A stretch of DNA of 64,000 nucleotides, from contig JADJIQ010000005.1 of the NCBI GenBank assembly GCA_016707005.1, positions 372,001-436,000 on the forward strand, read 5' to 3'. The number at the start of each line of letters is the position of its first letter. Positions within the stretch are counted from its first letter, which is position 1. The notes under the pieces were generated by a model. The model worked only from the letters and a program-made list of their open reading frames with translations, was not told where the DNA came from and searched no databases. A program made the position numbers and the translations under genes. Below are positions 17,512 through 26,995 of the stretch, piece by piece. This DNA comes from Ignavibacteria bacterium. Lineage in GTDB: Bacteria > Bacteroidota > Ignavibacteria > Kapaibacteriales > Kapaibacteriaceae.

Positions 17512-19727
17512 CTAGAGTTCTGCCTTCACTGTCACAAAGAAACTCCGGGGCTCGGCAGGGATGATGCCGGGCCCGGGATAACTGTCGGCGCGACGTGTGA
17601 AGTAGGATGTTCCGAGCACGTTATTGCAGCTCGCGTCAACACTGATCATGCCGTACGTGTAGCCTATGGTGATGTCGGCAACATTGTACGAGGGGATAAG
17701 ACCAGATACGGCCGAGGCGGTGTACTCGGCGTTGCTTGCATCGCTGTATTGCTGACCGATGAACGACCACAACAAGGATAGACGGAAGCCCCCTTCCTTG
17801 ATGTTGAGTCCTGTTCGAACCACGTAGGATGGAACATACTCCACGGCGTTGCCATCTATGGATGGATCGTCCGATGCGAGATAATCGCCTTGCAGGACGG
17901 TTGCATTGATGATCCAGTGAATAGCCGGAAGATCAAATCCGCGCCAGAACATGGCAGTAAGATCCATATCAGTGACAGCTTCAATGCCGGCAGTGTAGGC
18001 ATCGGCAATGTTGGTGCGGTAACGGTACGGAAGGTAAAGGGGCGCCTCATCGCTCCGCAGAACCTCGCCGATCTTGTCGTTGTAGCGGAGGTAGAAGGCG
18101 GAGGCATCCCAGGAGATCATGTCGGAGACCTGACCCCTTACACCGAGATCCAAGGTATAGCCACGCTCATCTTCGATGTTGGGGTCGATCACGAGATTCG
18201 GATTGTTGATCCGCAGATCACTGAAGGTGATAGAGCGATAGTTCTGCGTTGCATTGGCGTAGATCTCGATCGGACCGATCAAGTAACTCGCACCAAGACC
18301 AACGAGGGCAATGGTTCGCGACCGTTCTTGCTGTTCGTAGACCAATGAGTCCACAACAAGATTGCCTGCAAGGTCTTTGACTATCAAGGCATAATACCCG
18401 TCGGAACGCGTGGTGATGTGTTCTAGGCGGACACCCGGCACAAGTCTGAATTCCGGCGTGATAGAGATCAATGCCTCTGCAAAAGCTGCTGCATTGTCAT
18501 TGGGGAAGGTGTAGTCGGAACCTTCAAGATGATCGGGGTTTGTGAAGGAGAAGTCCGGACCACTACCATCCGATGCATCACCCTGCTGCTGCGTTGAATT
18601 ACCGCGATAGAGACGCACACCTGCTAACAATGACCACGGTGCATCGCCAACCACAAGATCGTGCTGGATGGTAGTCTCGTTGCCAAAGGAATGAAATGTC
18701 CCGTCGATCATCGTTCGCGGACCACCCATATCTACCGTGTTGATCCTGTCGAGATTCCCAAGTGCCTGACGGGAGCTGAGATTACCGAAGAAGATCGACC
18801 GAAGCGAGGTCTGCTCCGACATGAACCAATCAAGCGTAAGTGAAGCAAGATTCCAATTCACGTTGAACCAATTGCGAGCACGCACAGACTGCGATGGATC
18901 TGTCTCGAACATGCGATCGGTAAGTCCGCCGGGCTGATGAGCGAGGTATGTCATGAACGTATAGTCGGCGCGGAGCCGCACGTGCGACGTAATGTTCGTA
19001 GTCACTGCCGCATACGCGAGATGCTGATGGAAGTCGCTGTTAGGCCTCCACCCGTCTGCTCTTCTGAATTGATAGAGCGCTACATAGTTGGTTCCATCGA
19101 TCGTTCCGCCGAGTCGTGCAAAGGCACTAGCAAAACCGAACGAACCAGCCGTTACCGATGCATCAGCGGCAAGGGGCGCCGTACGAGCCCCTCCTTGAAT
19201 ACGAAATTCACCACGCCACCAAACTGGGTGCCGTATCGCAAGGCACCTGCACCGCGCACAACATCGATCCGATCAAGAGCTGCCATCGGCGGAACGTAGT
19301 AGCTCTCGGGATATCCAAGCGGGTCTGCAGAGATATCATATCCGTTCTGACGTGTGGTGAAGTTGGATGTGCGGTTAGGATTCAATCCTCGACCACCAAT
19401 ACCGAGCTGCAATCCGGCCCCGTCACTCTCCCAGATGTTCAACCCCGCAACACCCGACATTGTCTGACGGGTGTTATTCGTTGCCGTGTTGGCGATCACG
19501 TTCTCCAGCTTGATCCGCTCAGTCTTCTTTGCTGCATAGATCGCTCCGGCTTCAACATCATTCACACGAGAGATGAGAAAGGGGCTTACGTGTTGATCCT
19601 GTACTTCAACAGTGGGCAAGACAAGCGTATCCTTTCGTGTTCGCGTACTGTCCACCATCCAACGTTGTTGTGCCGGTGACACAAGCGCAGTGCAGAGAAC
19701 CATGGCGATGAGGAGTATGGATCTCAT
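17512..19727 (-). CDS. TonB-dependent outer-membrane receptor, one frameshift
   Basis: About 738 codons once the frame is repaired. N-terminal part (19727 down to ~19186): signal peptide ending SPAQ, then a plug domain (AGLNIWESDGAGLQLGIGGRG, later RIDVVRGAGALRYG and GGVVNFVFKEG). C-terminal part: beta-barrel to a terminal FFVTVKAEL. In the given sequence the frame breaks at GAGGGGCTC (~19186-19190): one more G in that run gives KEGARTAPL... and continues unbroken into the barrel. The fold is of the FecA-like siderophore-receptor type. It is the last gene of the operon DUF4856-imelysin-HTTM-receptor and overlaps the HTTM stop by ATGA. Iron or heme is the likely substrate class, from the operon partners. 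Confidence 0.85.
17534..17818 (-). repeat. Direct repeat copy B (receptor 3' end)
   Basis: Partner of 13455-13739; here the sequence is the intact 3' end of the TonB receptor gene. Confidence 0.9.
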
Positions 19728-20953
19728 CGTGCACGTATCCAGTCGTATAAATGAAATCCGAGTTCTACACGACTCAGATCACGTTCAGGATCGATGAGGA
19801 GAGCACTGGGAGCCCCATTCAACGTGACCCATACCTCTGCCGTTACACGCGGGTCCTTCATTCCAAGCGCTTCATAATGATCGTGCAGTTTGTGTGCATA
19901 CTGCACGATCATGTCCGGCTGCATGGACATCTGCTTCTCTTGGTGTGCATTGAGAAACGTACTGTTGTCTACATATCCCCTGCGTCCGGTTGCTCTGTCC
20001 TCAACAACAAACGCCGCCGTACCGGCCTTTTCCATCAGCATCACACGCCACGAGAAGCGATATCCCTCCTCTGTCCACAACAACTCTCCCGGATACAGGA
20101 GATACCGCAATGGGACGAGAATCTGAACCACGAAGTAGACAACAAGACCGCTCGTAACAACGGAGTTGCGCCTGGAGGTAGTGCGCCCTTGTTCGACGAC
20201 GGAGCTATCCGCAAAGAACACAAGAGTCATGGCGATCATCACGAGTGGGAAGACGCCGATCTGGAACATCATACCAGTAACACCATGGAAGACGATCACG
20301 GCGAGGTAGGCAATGAGTCGAGTACGCTTCCACGACAACAAGAACGGCACACTCACATCATAGATCATTCCGATCCATGCAAACGCCCAGGGAAGCCACC
20401 AGAGCGTCATGAGCGGACCTATCACGGGCAGATCGGATTGCGCCGGAAGCCATATCCGAAGGGGCATGGCATCGATGAGCCACGAAGACGTGATCTTCGC
20501 GATGCCGGCATAGAAATAGACCAGACCGATCTGGAACTTGAAGACATCGAGTGTCCACTGAGGAATACTATCGGTTCGGAGCTCAGGCCTGCGCCATACG
20601 TCGAGAGAGAATCGACGATTTGCAGGCACCCAGCAGAACAAGAACGCGACCAGGCTCACGAAGTAGTAGTGATTCAGATAGTACGTCTTGTCAATCAACT
20701 CAATGTAGGTGAAACACAGGAAGAACACCACAGCACTTACTCGATACCATGCACCCAGCATGATGCCGATAGCCGCCGCCGTCATCACTCCAAAGAGGAT
20801 GTACATCTGTTGTGCACCAAGAGCCGTGACCCATTCAAAACCCAGATACGGGAAATGCATTGTGGGACGGATGTACTGCTCGTCCACCCAGCCAAGCGCG
20901 ATGAAGCGCACACACGAAATGGTCATCACACAACCGAACAGCACCCGAAGCAA
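19724..20953 (-). CDS. HTTM-domain membrane protein (vitamin-K-dependent gamma-carboxylase-like)
   Basis: 409 residues from the TTG at 20953. Multiple membrane helices (about 30-55, 60-75, 85-110, 145-165, 185-210, 220-245, 275-295) and the HTTM pattern YLNHYYFVSLVAFLFCWVPANRRFSLD. In-frame sequence further upstream (LNRSISPAPLALLRVLFG) matches how the family usually begins, yet no ATG or GTG lies between the imelysin stop and 20953; an ATT or CTG start near 21010 is possible. The gene lies between imelysin and TonB receptor, an arrangement seen in Bacteroidota iron-responsive operons. The biochemical role of HTTM proteins there is not established; carboxylation is known only for the animal relatives. 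Confidence 0.85.
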   Translation of the reverse strand: MLRVLFGCVMTISCVRFIALGWVDEQYIRPTMHFPYLGFEWVTALGAQQMYILFGVMTAAAIGIMLGAWYRVSAVVFFLCFTYIELIDKTYYLNHYYFVSLVAFLFCWVPANRRFSLDVWRRPELRTDSIPQWTLDVFKFQIGLVYFYAGIAKITSSWLIDAMPLRIWLPAQSDLPVIGPLMTLWWLPWAFAWIGMIYDVSVPFLLSWKRTRLIAYLAVIVFHGVTGMMFQIGVFPLVMIAMTLVFFADSSVVEQGRTTSRRNSVVTSGLVVYFVVQILVPLRYLLYPGELLWTEEGYRFSWRVMLMEKAGTAAFVVEDRATGRRGYVDNSTFLNAHQEKQMSMQPDMIVQYAHKLHDHYEALGMKDPRVTAEVWVTLNGAPSALLIDPERDLSRVELGFHLYDWIRAR

Positions 20954-21011
20954 GGCTAGGGGTGCTGGTGAGATCGATCGGTTCAGATACGAAGTGATGG
21001 TTGTTGGCAGA

Positions 21012-22121
21012 CTAATCGCCGTCCCCGCTGCTATAGGTTATGGAGATGCCAAGGAGAGATGACATCTCGCTCTTCCAGAAGCGTGTAAGCTTCTGCATCT
21101 CTATGTAAAGGGGCTCCACAGCTGCCGGATTGGTGCTGACCAGGATAGAAAGCGGAACGTCTGCGCCCAGGACGTTGAATGCATTTTCAACAGCAGCGAT
21201 CTGCGCTTCAGTATCGGCGATGAGTCGCTCACCGTTGGTTACGGTCTTCAGATACGAACGAAATGACGGAACAGTATCGCCCCCTACCGTGCGGCCATAC
21301 CACAGATCCACGGCTGCATCGAAGTGCGCACGTGCAAACTGCAGTGATGCACCGGAATAGAGCGCTTCCACCTTTGTCGGTTCTGCAGCCGATTGTCCGG
21401 CACGCTTCCCAAGGGGCAGAGCGATCTTATAGTTCTTCAGGAGCTCATACCCGATGTTGAGATGATTGAAGAGAAGACTCACAGAACTACCGGCATCAGT
21501 ACCGGACCTATCGATGAACTGTTGTCGATACGTGTTTGTCCATGCTACCAGTACCTTATGGATCTCGACATACACGGCATTGGCCACAGCCTTCGTATAC
21601 GTTCTCCTCTTCGCATTCGCTTCGCCATCAAATCGTTGTCTGATCTCTTCTTCCGTCCCGCTGTTCAAGAGGTAGTCAAGTGCAGCAAGCCCCCTTGTAT
21701 CTCGTTGAAAATTCTGGAAGGACGTATCGCCGGATGCGATGAAGGCTTCTATTGCTGATGCGTTGGCCGGGAAGGTTGAGACGTTCTCTACCATGGACCC
21801 GAGAGCCCCTTCTGCCGGACCAAAGTCATAGGTGATCACAGACTGCCAGTGCAGTGTGAGCGTGTTGATGGCCGATCGCAATGTATCAAGAGTTGCAAGT
21901 GAGGGGGCTTCGGTACTCGCCAGAGATGCGGAAATCTGAGCAACACGTTTTGCATCTGCGTCCACAGAAGTAAACGCTGGAATGATGATGCTATCGGCAA
22001 CACCCCGGAGCATCGCTGAACGGTCGAACCCATCGGATGTTGGGCCATTTCCGTCATCAGTACAGGACACAGTCAATACCGATATCAGAGCTGCTATGAT
22101 GAGCTTCGAAACGAACTTCAT
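21012..22121 (-). CDS. Imelysin-family lipoprotein
   Basis: 369 residues. Lipoprotein signal with SVLTVSC, then a helical imelysin/IrpA-like domain; the segment DTRGLAALDYLLN corresponds to the family's conserved core (typically a GxHxxE-containing region; the His is not obvious here). Imelysin proteins are surface or periplasmic iron-regulated factors. Its ATG overlaps the DUF4856 stop (ATGA), and the HTTM gene follows. The assignment is strengthened by these neighbours. Confidence 0.85.
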   Translation of the reverse strand: MKFVSKLIIAALISVLTVSCTDDGNGPTSDGFDRSAMLRGVADSIIIPAFTSVDADAKRVAQISASLASTEAPSLATLDTLRSAINTLTLHWQSVITYDFGPAEGALGSMVENVSTFPANASAIEAFIASGDTSFQNFQRDTRGLAALDYLLNSGTEEEIRQRFDGEANAKRRTYTKAVANAVYVEIHKVLVAWTNTYRQQFIDRSGTDAGSSVSLLFNHLNIGYELLKNYKIALPLGKRAGQSAAEPTKVEALYSGASLQFARAHFDAAVDLWYGRTVGGDTVPSFRSYLKTVTNGERLIADTEAQIAAVENAFNVLGADVPLSILVSTNPAAVEPLYIEMQKLTRFWKSEMSSLLGISITYSSGDGD

Positions 22122-23218
22122 TGTCTTCCTTGGGCGGCAACCCAGTTTGTTTTAAACGATTCCATCTCTGTGTCGGTAAATCCGTAGATCGATTTCAGCA
22201 TCATACGGGCATCAACAACCTTGGGCAGATTCACAACCGGTTGTTGCCAGATAGCGTATGACGTCCAAGGTCCATCAGCAGGCGCTTGCAGCAGGACCAA
22301 CAATGCATCGATCTGTGCATTGGTCACTAAGCGCGACAATTGAGGAACAGCCTTCCAGCCATGAAGAAAGCCCACACACTCACCATAGGCATGGATAGCA
22401 CCGGCACGTGTTTTATCGTCGACCGATGTTGCGGAGAGTCCGTCAACCACTGCATACGTGTAGTTAATGACCGTTGCCATAATGGCCCGTTCCCATGCAT
22501 CGCGCATGTTGGCAAGGCCGGCTGCAAGTTCGTTTGAATAGTCAGAGCCAGCCTTTGCGGCGGCCTGTGCCCTAAGCGCTCCGTTCTTGAATCGCGAGTA
22601 GAATCCAAGCCCGTCATTCTGATCGCGACGGGCACAATACGCTGCTGCGTATTTGTCGGGGTTGCTCGCAGCCTTGTCCGTGTTTGGGAAGGAAGGGTGC
22701 GCACCAAATGCAGCGACGATCCTGTCAATGGTAGCAGAGGTCACAGTTCCATTCATCAATGTAGCGGCATGATTGTACAGAGCAGCGGCATAGAGCCCCT
22801 TCTCCGCCATCTGTTCCATCTCCAGACCATGCTCATCGAACAGGTAGCCGCTGTAGACACCTCCCGTTGACGCCGGTGGAATGGACTGCCAATCGTACGA
22901 CTTCCCGCTTACTCTTGAGAGTGTTGCGAGATATTCGTCCACATAGCTGGTATAGTAGCTGCCTGTGAAGGAGCGGATCGGTGCGTAGGCTCCTTGAAGT
23001 GCATCAATCGATACAGTCTTCCCAGCCGTTCGGCCGGTCTTCATGATCGTGGCCAGGGTCTGCATATCACCAAGCAGACCTTTCTCTACAGAGGAGTTGG
23101 TTTGATATTGGGTTGAATCGTACACCACTGGTACAGTCAGCGGGTCAGGCTCTACTGAACAACCAGAGATCCAGATCACTGACAGGCCGATCATGGCTAT
23201 GAGGACGGACTTTAACAT
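22118..23218 (-). CDS. DUF4856 lipoprotein
   Basis: 366 residues. Signal peptide with lipobox-like WISGC, then a helical domain recognised by VPVVYDSTQYQTN at the N-terminus and KYAAAYCARRDQNDGLGFYSRFKNGALRAQ... in the middle, as in DUF4856 proteins that accompany imelysin genes. First gene of the operon that ends with the TonB receptor; the palindrome at 23263-23285 is its likely operator. Molecular function unknown. Confidence 0.82.
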   Translation of the reverse strand: MLKSVLIAMIGLSVIWISGCSVEPDPLTVPVVYDSTQYQTNSSVEKGLLGDMQTLATIMKTGRTAGKTVSIDALQGAYAPIRSFTGSYYTSYVDEYLATLSRVSGKSYDWQSIPPASTGGVYSGYLFDEHGLEMEQMAEKGLYAAALYNHAATLMNGTVTSATIDRIVAAFGAHPSFPNTDKAASNPDKYAAAYCARRDQNDGLGFYSRFKNGALRAQAAAKAGSDYSNELAAGLANMRDAWERAIMATVINYTYAVVDGLSATSVDDKTRAGAIHAYGECVGFLHGWKAVPQLSRLVTNAQIDALLVLLQAPADGPWTSYAIWQQPVVNLPKVVDARMMLKSIYGFTDTEMESFKTNWVAAQGRQ

Positions 23219-23262
23219 TTCGGACCTTTTTAACTGCGACGTTATTGGTCCGAATTTAAAGC

Positions 23263-23285
23263 TTATTTGGACTTAGTCCAAATAA
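23263..23285. promoter_or_regulatory. Perfect 23-bp palindromic operator before the imelysin operon
   Basis: Arms TTATTTGGACT and AGTCCAAATAA around a central T, with no mismatches, 45 bp upstream of the DUF4856 start codon and 20 bp past the end of the AsmA-like gene. AT-rich flanks and no T tract make an operator more likely than a terminator. The shape (GGACTTAGTCC core with A/T tails) recalls metal-responsive DtxR/MntR-type boxes, and the operon content points to iron; the actual regulator is not known. Confidence 0.65.
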
Positions 23286-23304
23286 AAGGAAGATAAAGCA
23301 GGAA

Positions 23305-25089
23305 TCATAGCCCCGCGGCCTTCTTTATGCCAGATCTTATCGGGAACCAGATTGTCTGCATGATCGCGGCGTCCTTCGGGAGGGTGTAGCGGATCTTACC
23401 CGGAGCATATCCATCACCGTCATTATCATTTTTGACAACGAGCCAGTTACCGAGGATTGAGGCGATCCCGTCAAAGAGACCTGTCTTCTTTGTCTTCTTG
23501 TCTACGATCTTGAATTCGAGTCCGGTGAAATGGGGCTCCACCACACCAACACATTTCCTTCCGCGAATCGTAAAGTCAAATGATGATGCTCTGGCCACAC
23601 CATTGCTGATATGGAGGTTGTCCGCTATTGGAAGGAAGCTGTTCAGACGCATGATATTCATCGTACCAAGAGAGCCTTTGGCTGACAACATGTAGACCTT
23701 GGATGTGAGCGGGATGGTAAACGAGGCTTCCATCATAGCCTGTCCTACAAAGACGCCTCTTGCCCACACATTGAATGGACGTTCATCTTGGTCTGGTGTA
23801 TTCCTGAGATTAACGGCCATCATCTTTACGCCGGACCACCATAGCTCTGCCGGCTTCACACTATGTTTCCAACGCTCGCCATAGAGGATCGTTGCGGAAT
23901 CTACACGGATCGTATCGATACTCAGATCAAATGGGATCTTAGACACGATCTCATTGGGCATCAGTGGATGATCTGTTGCCGGATCTGAACGAAGTCTCTT
24001 ATTACTCGCGATGTCGAAGTCGAGTTTTGCAAGATCCACGGTCTTCACATGCAGGGCAGTTCGAGCAGACAACGCGGGAAAGTCTATCTCTGCCAATCGC
24101 AATCGCGTTCCTTGTATTCGGAAACGGTCGTTGTTGAACTTCTTCGTTGCAAAGTAGTCTACATCATTCTGACTTGGACCAAGTTCAAAGTGACGAATCG
24201 TGATCTCCTGCGTGCGGTACGAGAAAACAACATCAGATGCCTGATAGGTATAGGCCGTTGGAGAGTGATACAACACCGAATCAACAGACAGCATAGAGTC
24301 TGCAGGGCTAATGAGAATGTGAAGTCCTGCAACGAGAACAGATCTATTATCAGCATAGTTTCGCGCCCACGTTCCAAGTGTGAGTTCGAATCGATCTATG
24401 GGGCGTTGCGCGGGCTTCAGCGAGTCTATAGACACATTGCGCAATCTCACCGATAGATCCGTCATCACACCGGTGAACATCGCTCCGGGGTCCACATCTG
24501 TATTGGTGAACGAGATCCCGGTAACGTCGATCGCAGAGATATGAAACGGCTGTGCATAGTCAGGAAGAAGCCGGACTATGATCATATGCAGAATGGAATC
24601 AATATTCGGAATACGAGGGAGTGAAACGAGTGCTGTATCCACCGCAACAACTGTATCTGCATCTGTTCCACCCCATACTTGGTGACGCACCTGGGGGTCC
24701 GTGATGGTGATACTCCCGATCGAAAGTCCATTGCCCCATAGAACATCCCAAGGGAAAACCCCGGTAGTGCGTATATGCGGAATGTCGATATCTACGAGTC
24801 GACCAACAACCTCGGCAGTGTCCCGATATCGTATTCGAATATCACGCACGTTGAGAGTGCCGATGTAATAGGCATAGTCGATCTCACCCAGCTCCACCTC
24901 TACCATGCCACCGGATGCAACTGTTACACCGGTGGATACCCGAGTCCGAACATATTGCGTGATCGCATCACGGATCTTTGCATTGATGGCACTAGAAAAC
25001 AGCATATAGCTGAGTGCTACTACTCCCATAAGGAGGACGACTGACCCAAAAGTGGTCATTACGACCATCTTCCAGTTCCACTTCTTCAT
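23305..25089 (-). CDS. AsmA-like single-pass membrane protein (paralogue 1)
   Basis: 594 residues from ATG 25089, which has AAGGACAT upstream; the longer reading from 25152 runs into the neighbouring gene. One N-terminal membrane helix (about 8-30) followed by a long periplasmic beta-rich region with repeated 'IRIRYRD', 'LSIGSITITDP' and 'LHVKTVDLAKLDFDIASNKRL' type strands, as in AsmA/DUF748-like proteins thought to bridge the envelope for lipid transfer. It is clearly homologous along its whole length to the next gene upstream; the ends WFPIRSGIKKAAGL and WFPIREGLGKAAGI show this well. Both are probably one transcript (18-bp gap). Confidence 0.7.
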   Translation of the reverse strand: MKKWNWKMVVMTTFGSVVLLMGVVALSYMLFSSAINAKIRDAITQYVRTRVSTGVTVASGGMVEVELGEIDYAYYIGTLNVRDIRIRYRDTAEVVGRLVDIDIPHIRTTGVFPWDVLWGNGLSIGSITITDPQVRHQVWGGTDADTVVAVDTALVSLPRIPNIDSILHMIIVRLLPDYAQPFHISAIDVTGISFTNTDVDPGAMFTGVMTDLSVRLRNVSIDSLKPAQRPIDRFELTLGTWARNYADNRSVLVAGLHILISPADSMLSVDSVLYHSPTAYTYQASDVVFSYRTQEITIRHFELGPSQNDVDYFATKKFNNDRFRIQGTRLRLAEIDFPALSARTALHVKTVDLAKLDFDIASNKRLRSDPATDHPLMPNEIVSKIPFDLSIDTIRVDSATILYGERWKHSVKPAELWWSGVKMMAVNLRNTPDQDERPFNVWARGVFVGQAMMEASFTIPLTSKVYMLSAKGSLGTMNIMRLNSFLPIADNLHISNGVARASSFDFTIRGRKCVGVVEPHFTGLEFKIVDKKTKKTGLFDGIASILGNWLVVKNDNDGDGYAPGKIRYTLPKDAAIMQTIWFPIRSGIKKAAGL

Positions 25090-25106
25090 ATGTCCTTTGT
25101 GTATGC

Positions 25107-26894
25107 CTAGATCCCGGCAGCCTTCCCCAGACCCTCCCTGATCGGGAACCAAATGGTCTGCATAATGGCCGCGTCCTTCGGAAGGGTATAGCGGATCACT
25201 CCGTCTTCATAGTCATCGCCGTTATTGTCGTTCTTGATCACGATCCAGTTCGCTACAAAGGAGATGATGCTGTTAAAGATGCCGCTCGACTCCTTGGTCT
25301 TCTTATCAAGCACGGCGATCTCCAGATCAGTAAAGTGCGGCTGTACAACACCGGTACAAGAACGCCCCTTGATCGTATAGGAGAATGCTGCAGAGGAAGC
25401 GATGCCGCTTTTGATCTTCACATTCTCCGCGATCGGCAAGAATCCATTCAACTCTGTCACATCGAACCGACCCAGAGTGCCTCGTGCAGAAAGCACATAC
25501 ACCGGTGACGTGAGTGGCATGGTGAAGGTTGCCTCCATCGTTGATCTGCTCAAGAATGTACCTTTTGCCCATATGGTAAGGGGCTTCTCCATCTGATCAG
25601 GACTGTTTCTGAGGTTCGTTGCAACAACCTTGATCCCCTTCCATGTAAGAAGTGCCGGCACCAAACTGTGTTTCCATCGCTCACCGTACCGTATCGAGGC
25701 GGAACCAACCACTACGCTGTCAACAGCCAACATGAATGGGATCGTTCTTGCCAACTCATTTGGCATCATCGCAACACCAGATGACGGATCCACCCGCAGT
25801 CTGCGGTTGCTTAAGATGTCGAGATCCAACGTCCCTACATCAATGGTTCGAACGTGTAACGCAGTTCGTGCGGAAAGTGAGGAGAAATCAATGTCCTGCA
25901 ATTGGACATTACTCCCGCGCACTCGGAAGCGGTCGCTGTTATATCTCCTGCCCTTGAAATATGTTTCATCGTTCTGTGTGGGGCCCAGTTCAAAGCCCCC
26001 TATCTGCAATTGTCGAGTACGATACGAGAAGAGAACCTTGGATGCAGAATAGGTGTACTCGCTTGGCAGATGGTACTGCACGGAATCTACCGTTAAGGCA
26101 GAATCAACATCGGAAACGATCACATGCAGTCCCTGCACCAGGATCGATCGATCACTTGAGTATTTGCGATTCCATCGATCCAACTTCAGAACAACTCGTT
26201 CGATGGGTTTGATCTCAGGGTGATCTGCGCGGACGGTAATGGTCCCGATGTCTAGTGAGAATCCATGTATCTGCCCGGCATACTGCGACTCCGGATCGTC
26301 ATCGTGATTATCAAGTGAAGCCTCAACGAGCATCACACCATCGATGGAAAGGGGCTGAACATTCGTCGGCACAAGCTTTACAAAGAGCTTGTTGAGCAAG
26401 GAGTCTACATTCGGGAGTTTCGGAAGTCTGACAACTGCAGTGTCCTTCTCAGGGGCCTGAGGTTTGCTCCGTGCACCCCACGAGCGCATCCGCACAGCCG
26501 GATGGTCAAGAGTGATAGTGCCGATCGAAAGGCCACCGCCATTGATGACGTCCCATGGAAGAAGTCCTGTTACTCGCAATTCCGGAAGATCGATCTGCAT
26601 CGTACTTCCAACGGCCTCTGTGCTGTCATGATACCGAACGCGGATATTCCGTACGTGAAGCGATCCGGTATAGTACGTGTAATCAATGTCACCGAGGACG
26701 ATATCGAGCTTACCGTCCGATGCGGTCTGGGCTTCTGCGCGTACACGGGTCTGAATGTACTGCACGATGGCACTGCGAATGTTCTCTCGGATCGTTCCCC
26801 TGAAGATCGTGTACCCAACGAAACTGGCAACGGCCAGCACGCCCAGCGTGATCGCTGTGATCAGAGTGATTCGCTTCCACGATGCATTCAGCAT
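25107..26894 (-). CDS. AsmA-like single-pass membrane protein (paralogue 2)
   Basis: 595 residues from ATG 26894 (GGGAGT upstream). Same architecture as paralogue 1: one N-terminal helix (ITLITAITLGVLAVASFVG), then a periplasmic beta-rich body and a conserved end containing NWIVIKNDNNGDDYEDGVIRY-like sequence with acidic residues that could bind a metal ion. Position-by-position similarity to paralogue 1 is high throughout, so the pair arose by tandem duplication and then diverged. Envelope lipid transport or assembly is the likely field of action, by family inference only. Confidence 0.7.
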   Translation of the reverse strand: MLNASWKRITLITAITLGVLAVASFVGYTIFRGTIRENIRSAIVQYIQTRVRAEAQTASDGKLDIVLGDIDYTYYTGSLHVRNIRVRYHDSTEAVGSTMQIDLPELRVTGLLPWDVINGGGLSIGTITLDHPAVRMRSWGARSKPQAPEKDTAVVRLPKLPNVDSLLNKLFVKLVPTNVQPLSIDGVMLVEASLDNHDDDPESQYAGQIHGFSLDIGTITVRADHPEIKPIERVVLKLDRWNRKYSSDRSILVQGLHVIVSDVDSALTVDSVQYHLPSEYTYSASKVLFSYRTRQLQIGGFELGPTQNDETYFKGRRYNSDRFRVRGSNVQLQDIDFSSLSARTALHVRTIDVGTLDLDILSNRRLRVDPSSGVAMMPNELARTIPFMLAVDSVVVGSASIRYGERWKHSLVPALLTWKGIKVVATNLRNSPDQMEKPLTIWAKGTFLSRSTMEATFTMPLTSPVYVLSARGTLGRFDVTELNGFLPIAENVKIKSGIASSAAFSYTIKGRSCTGVVQPHFTDLEIAVLDKKTKESSGIFNSIISFVANWIVIKNDNNGDDYEDGVIRYTLPKDAAIMQTIWFPIREGLGKAAGI

Positions 26895-26995
26895 TGGTAC
26901 TCCCAGTGATGCATGCAATATCGACAGAAACGATGTCACGTATCGGCCTGCTCAATGCACTAGGTGATATACCCACCTTTTCATGGAGAACACTC

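Noticed and set aside
19751..20959. 402-codon plus-strand frame opposite the HTTM gene
   Set aside because: Shadow of a membrane-protein gene; composition rich in His/Arg/Asp as expected for the opposite strand of hydrophobic codons.
23263..23285. Palindrome as terminator of the AsmA-like transcript
   Set aside because: AT-rich stem with no following T tract; its perfect symmetry and position before an operon favour an operator.
26882..26995. N-terminal extension of the HUH-like protein
   Set aside because: It overlaps the divergent AsmA-like start, is unlike the family, and the ATG at 26996 has a suitable GGAGA.
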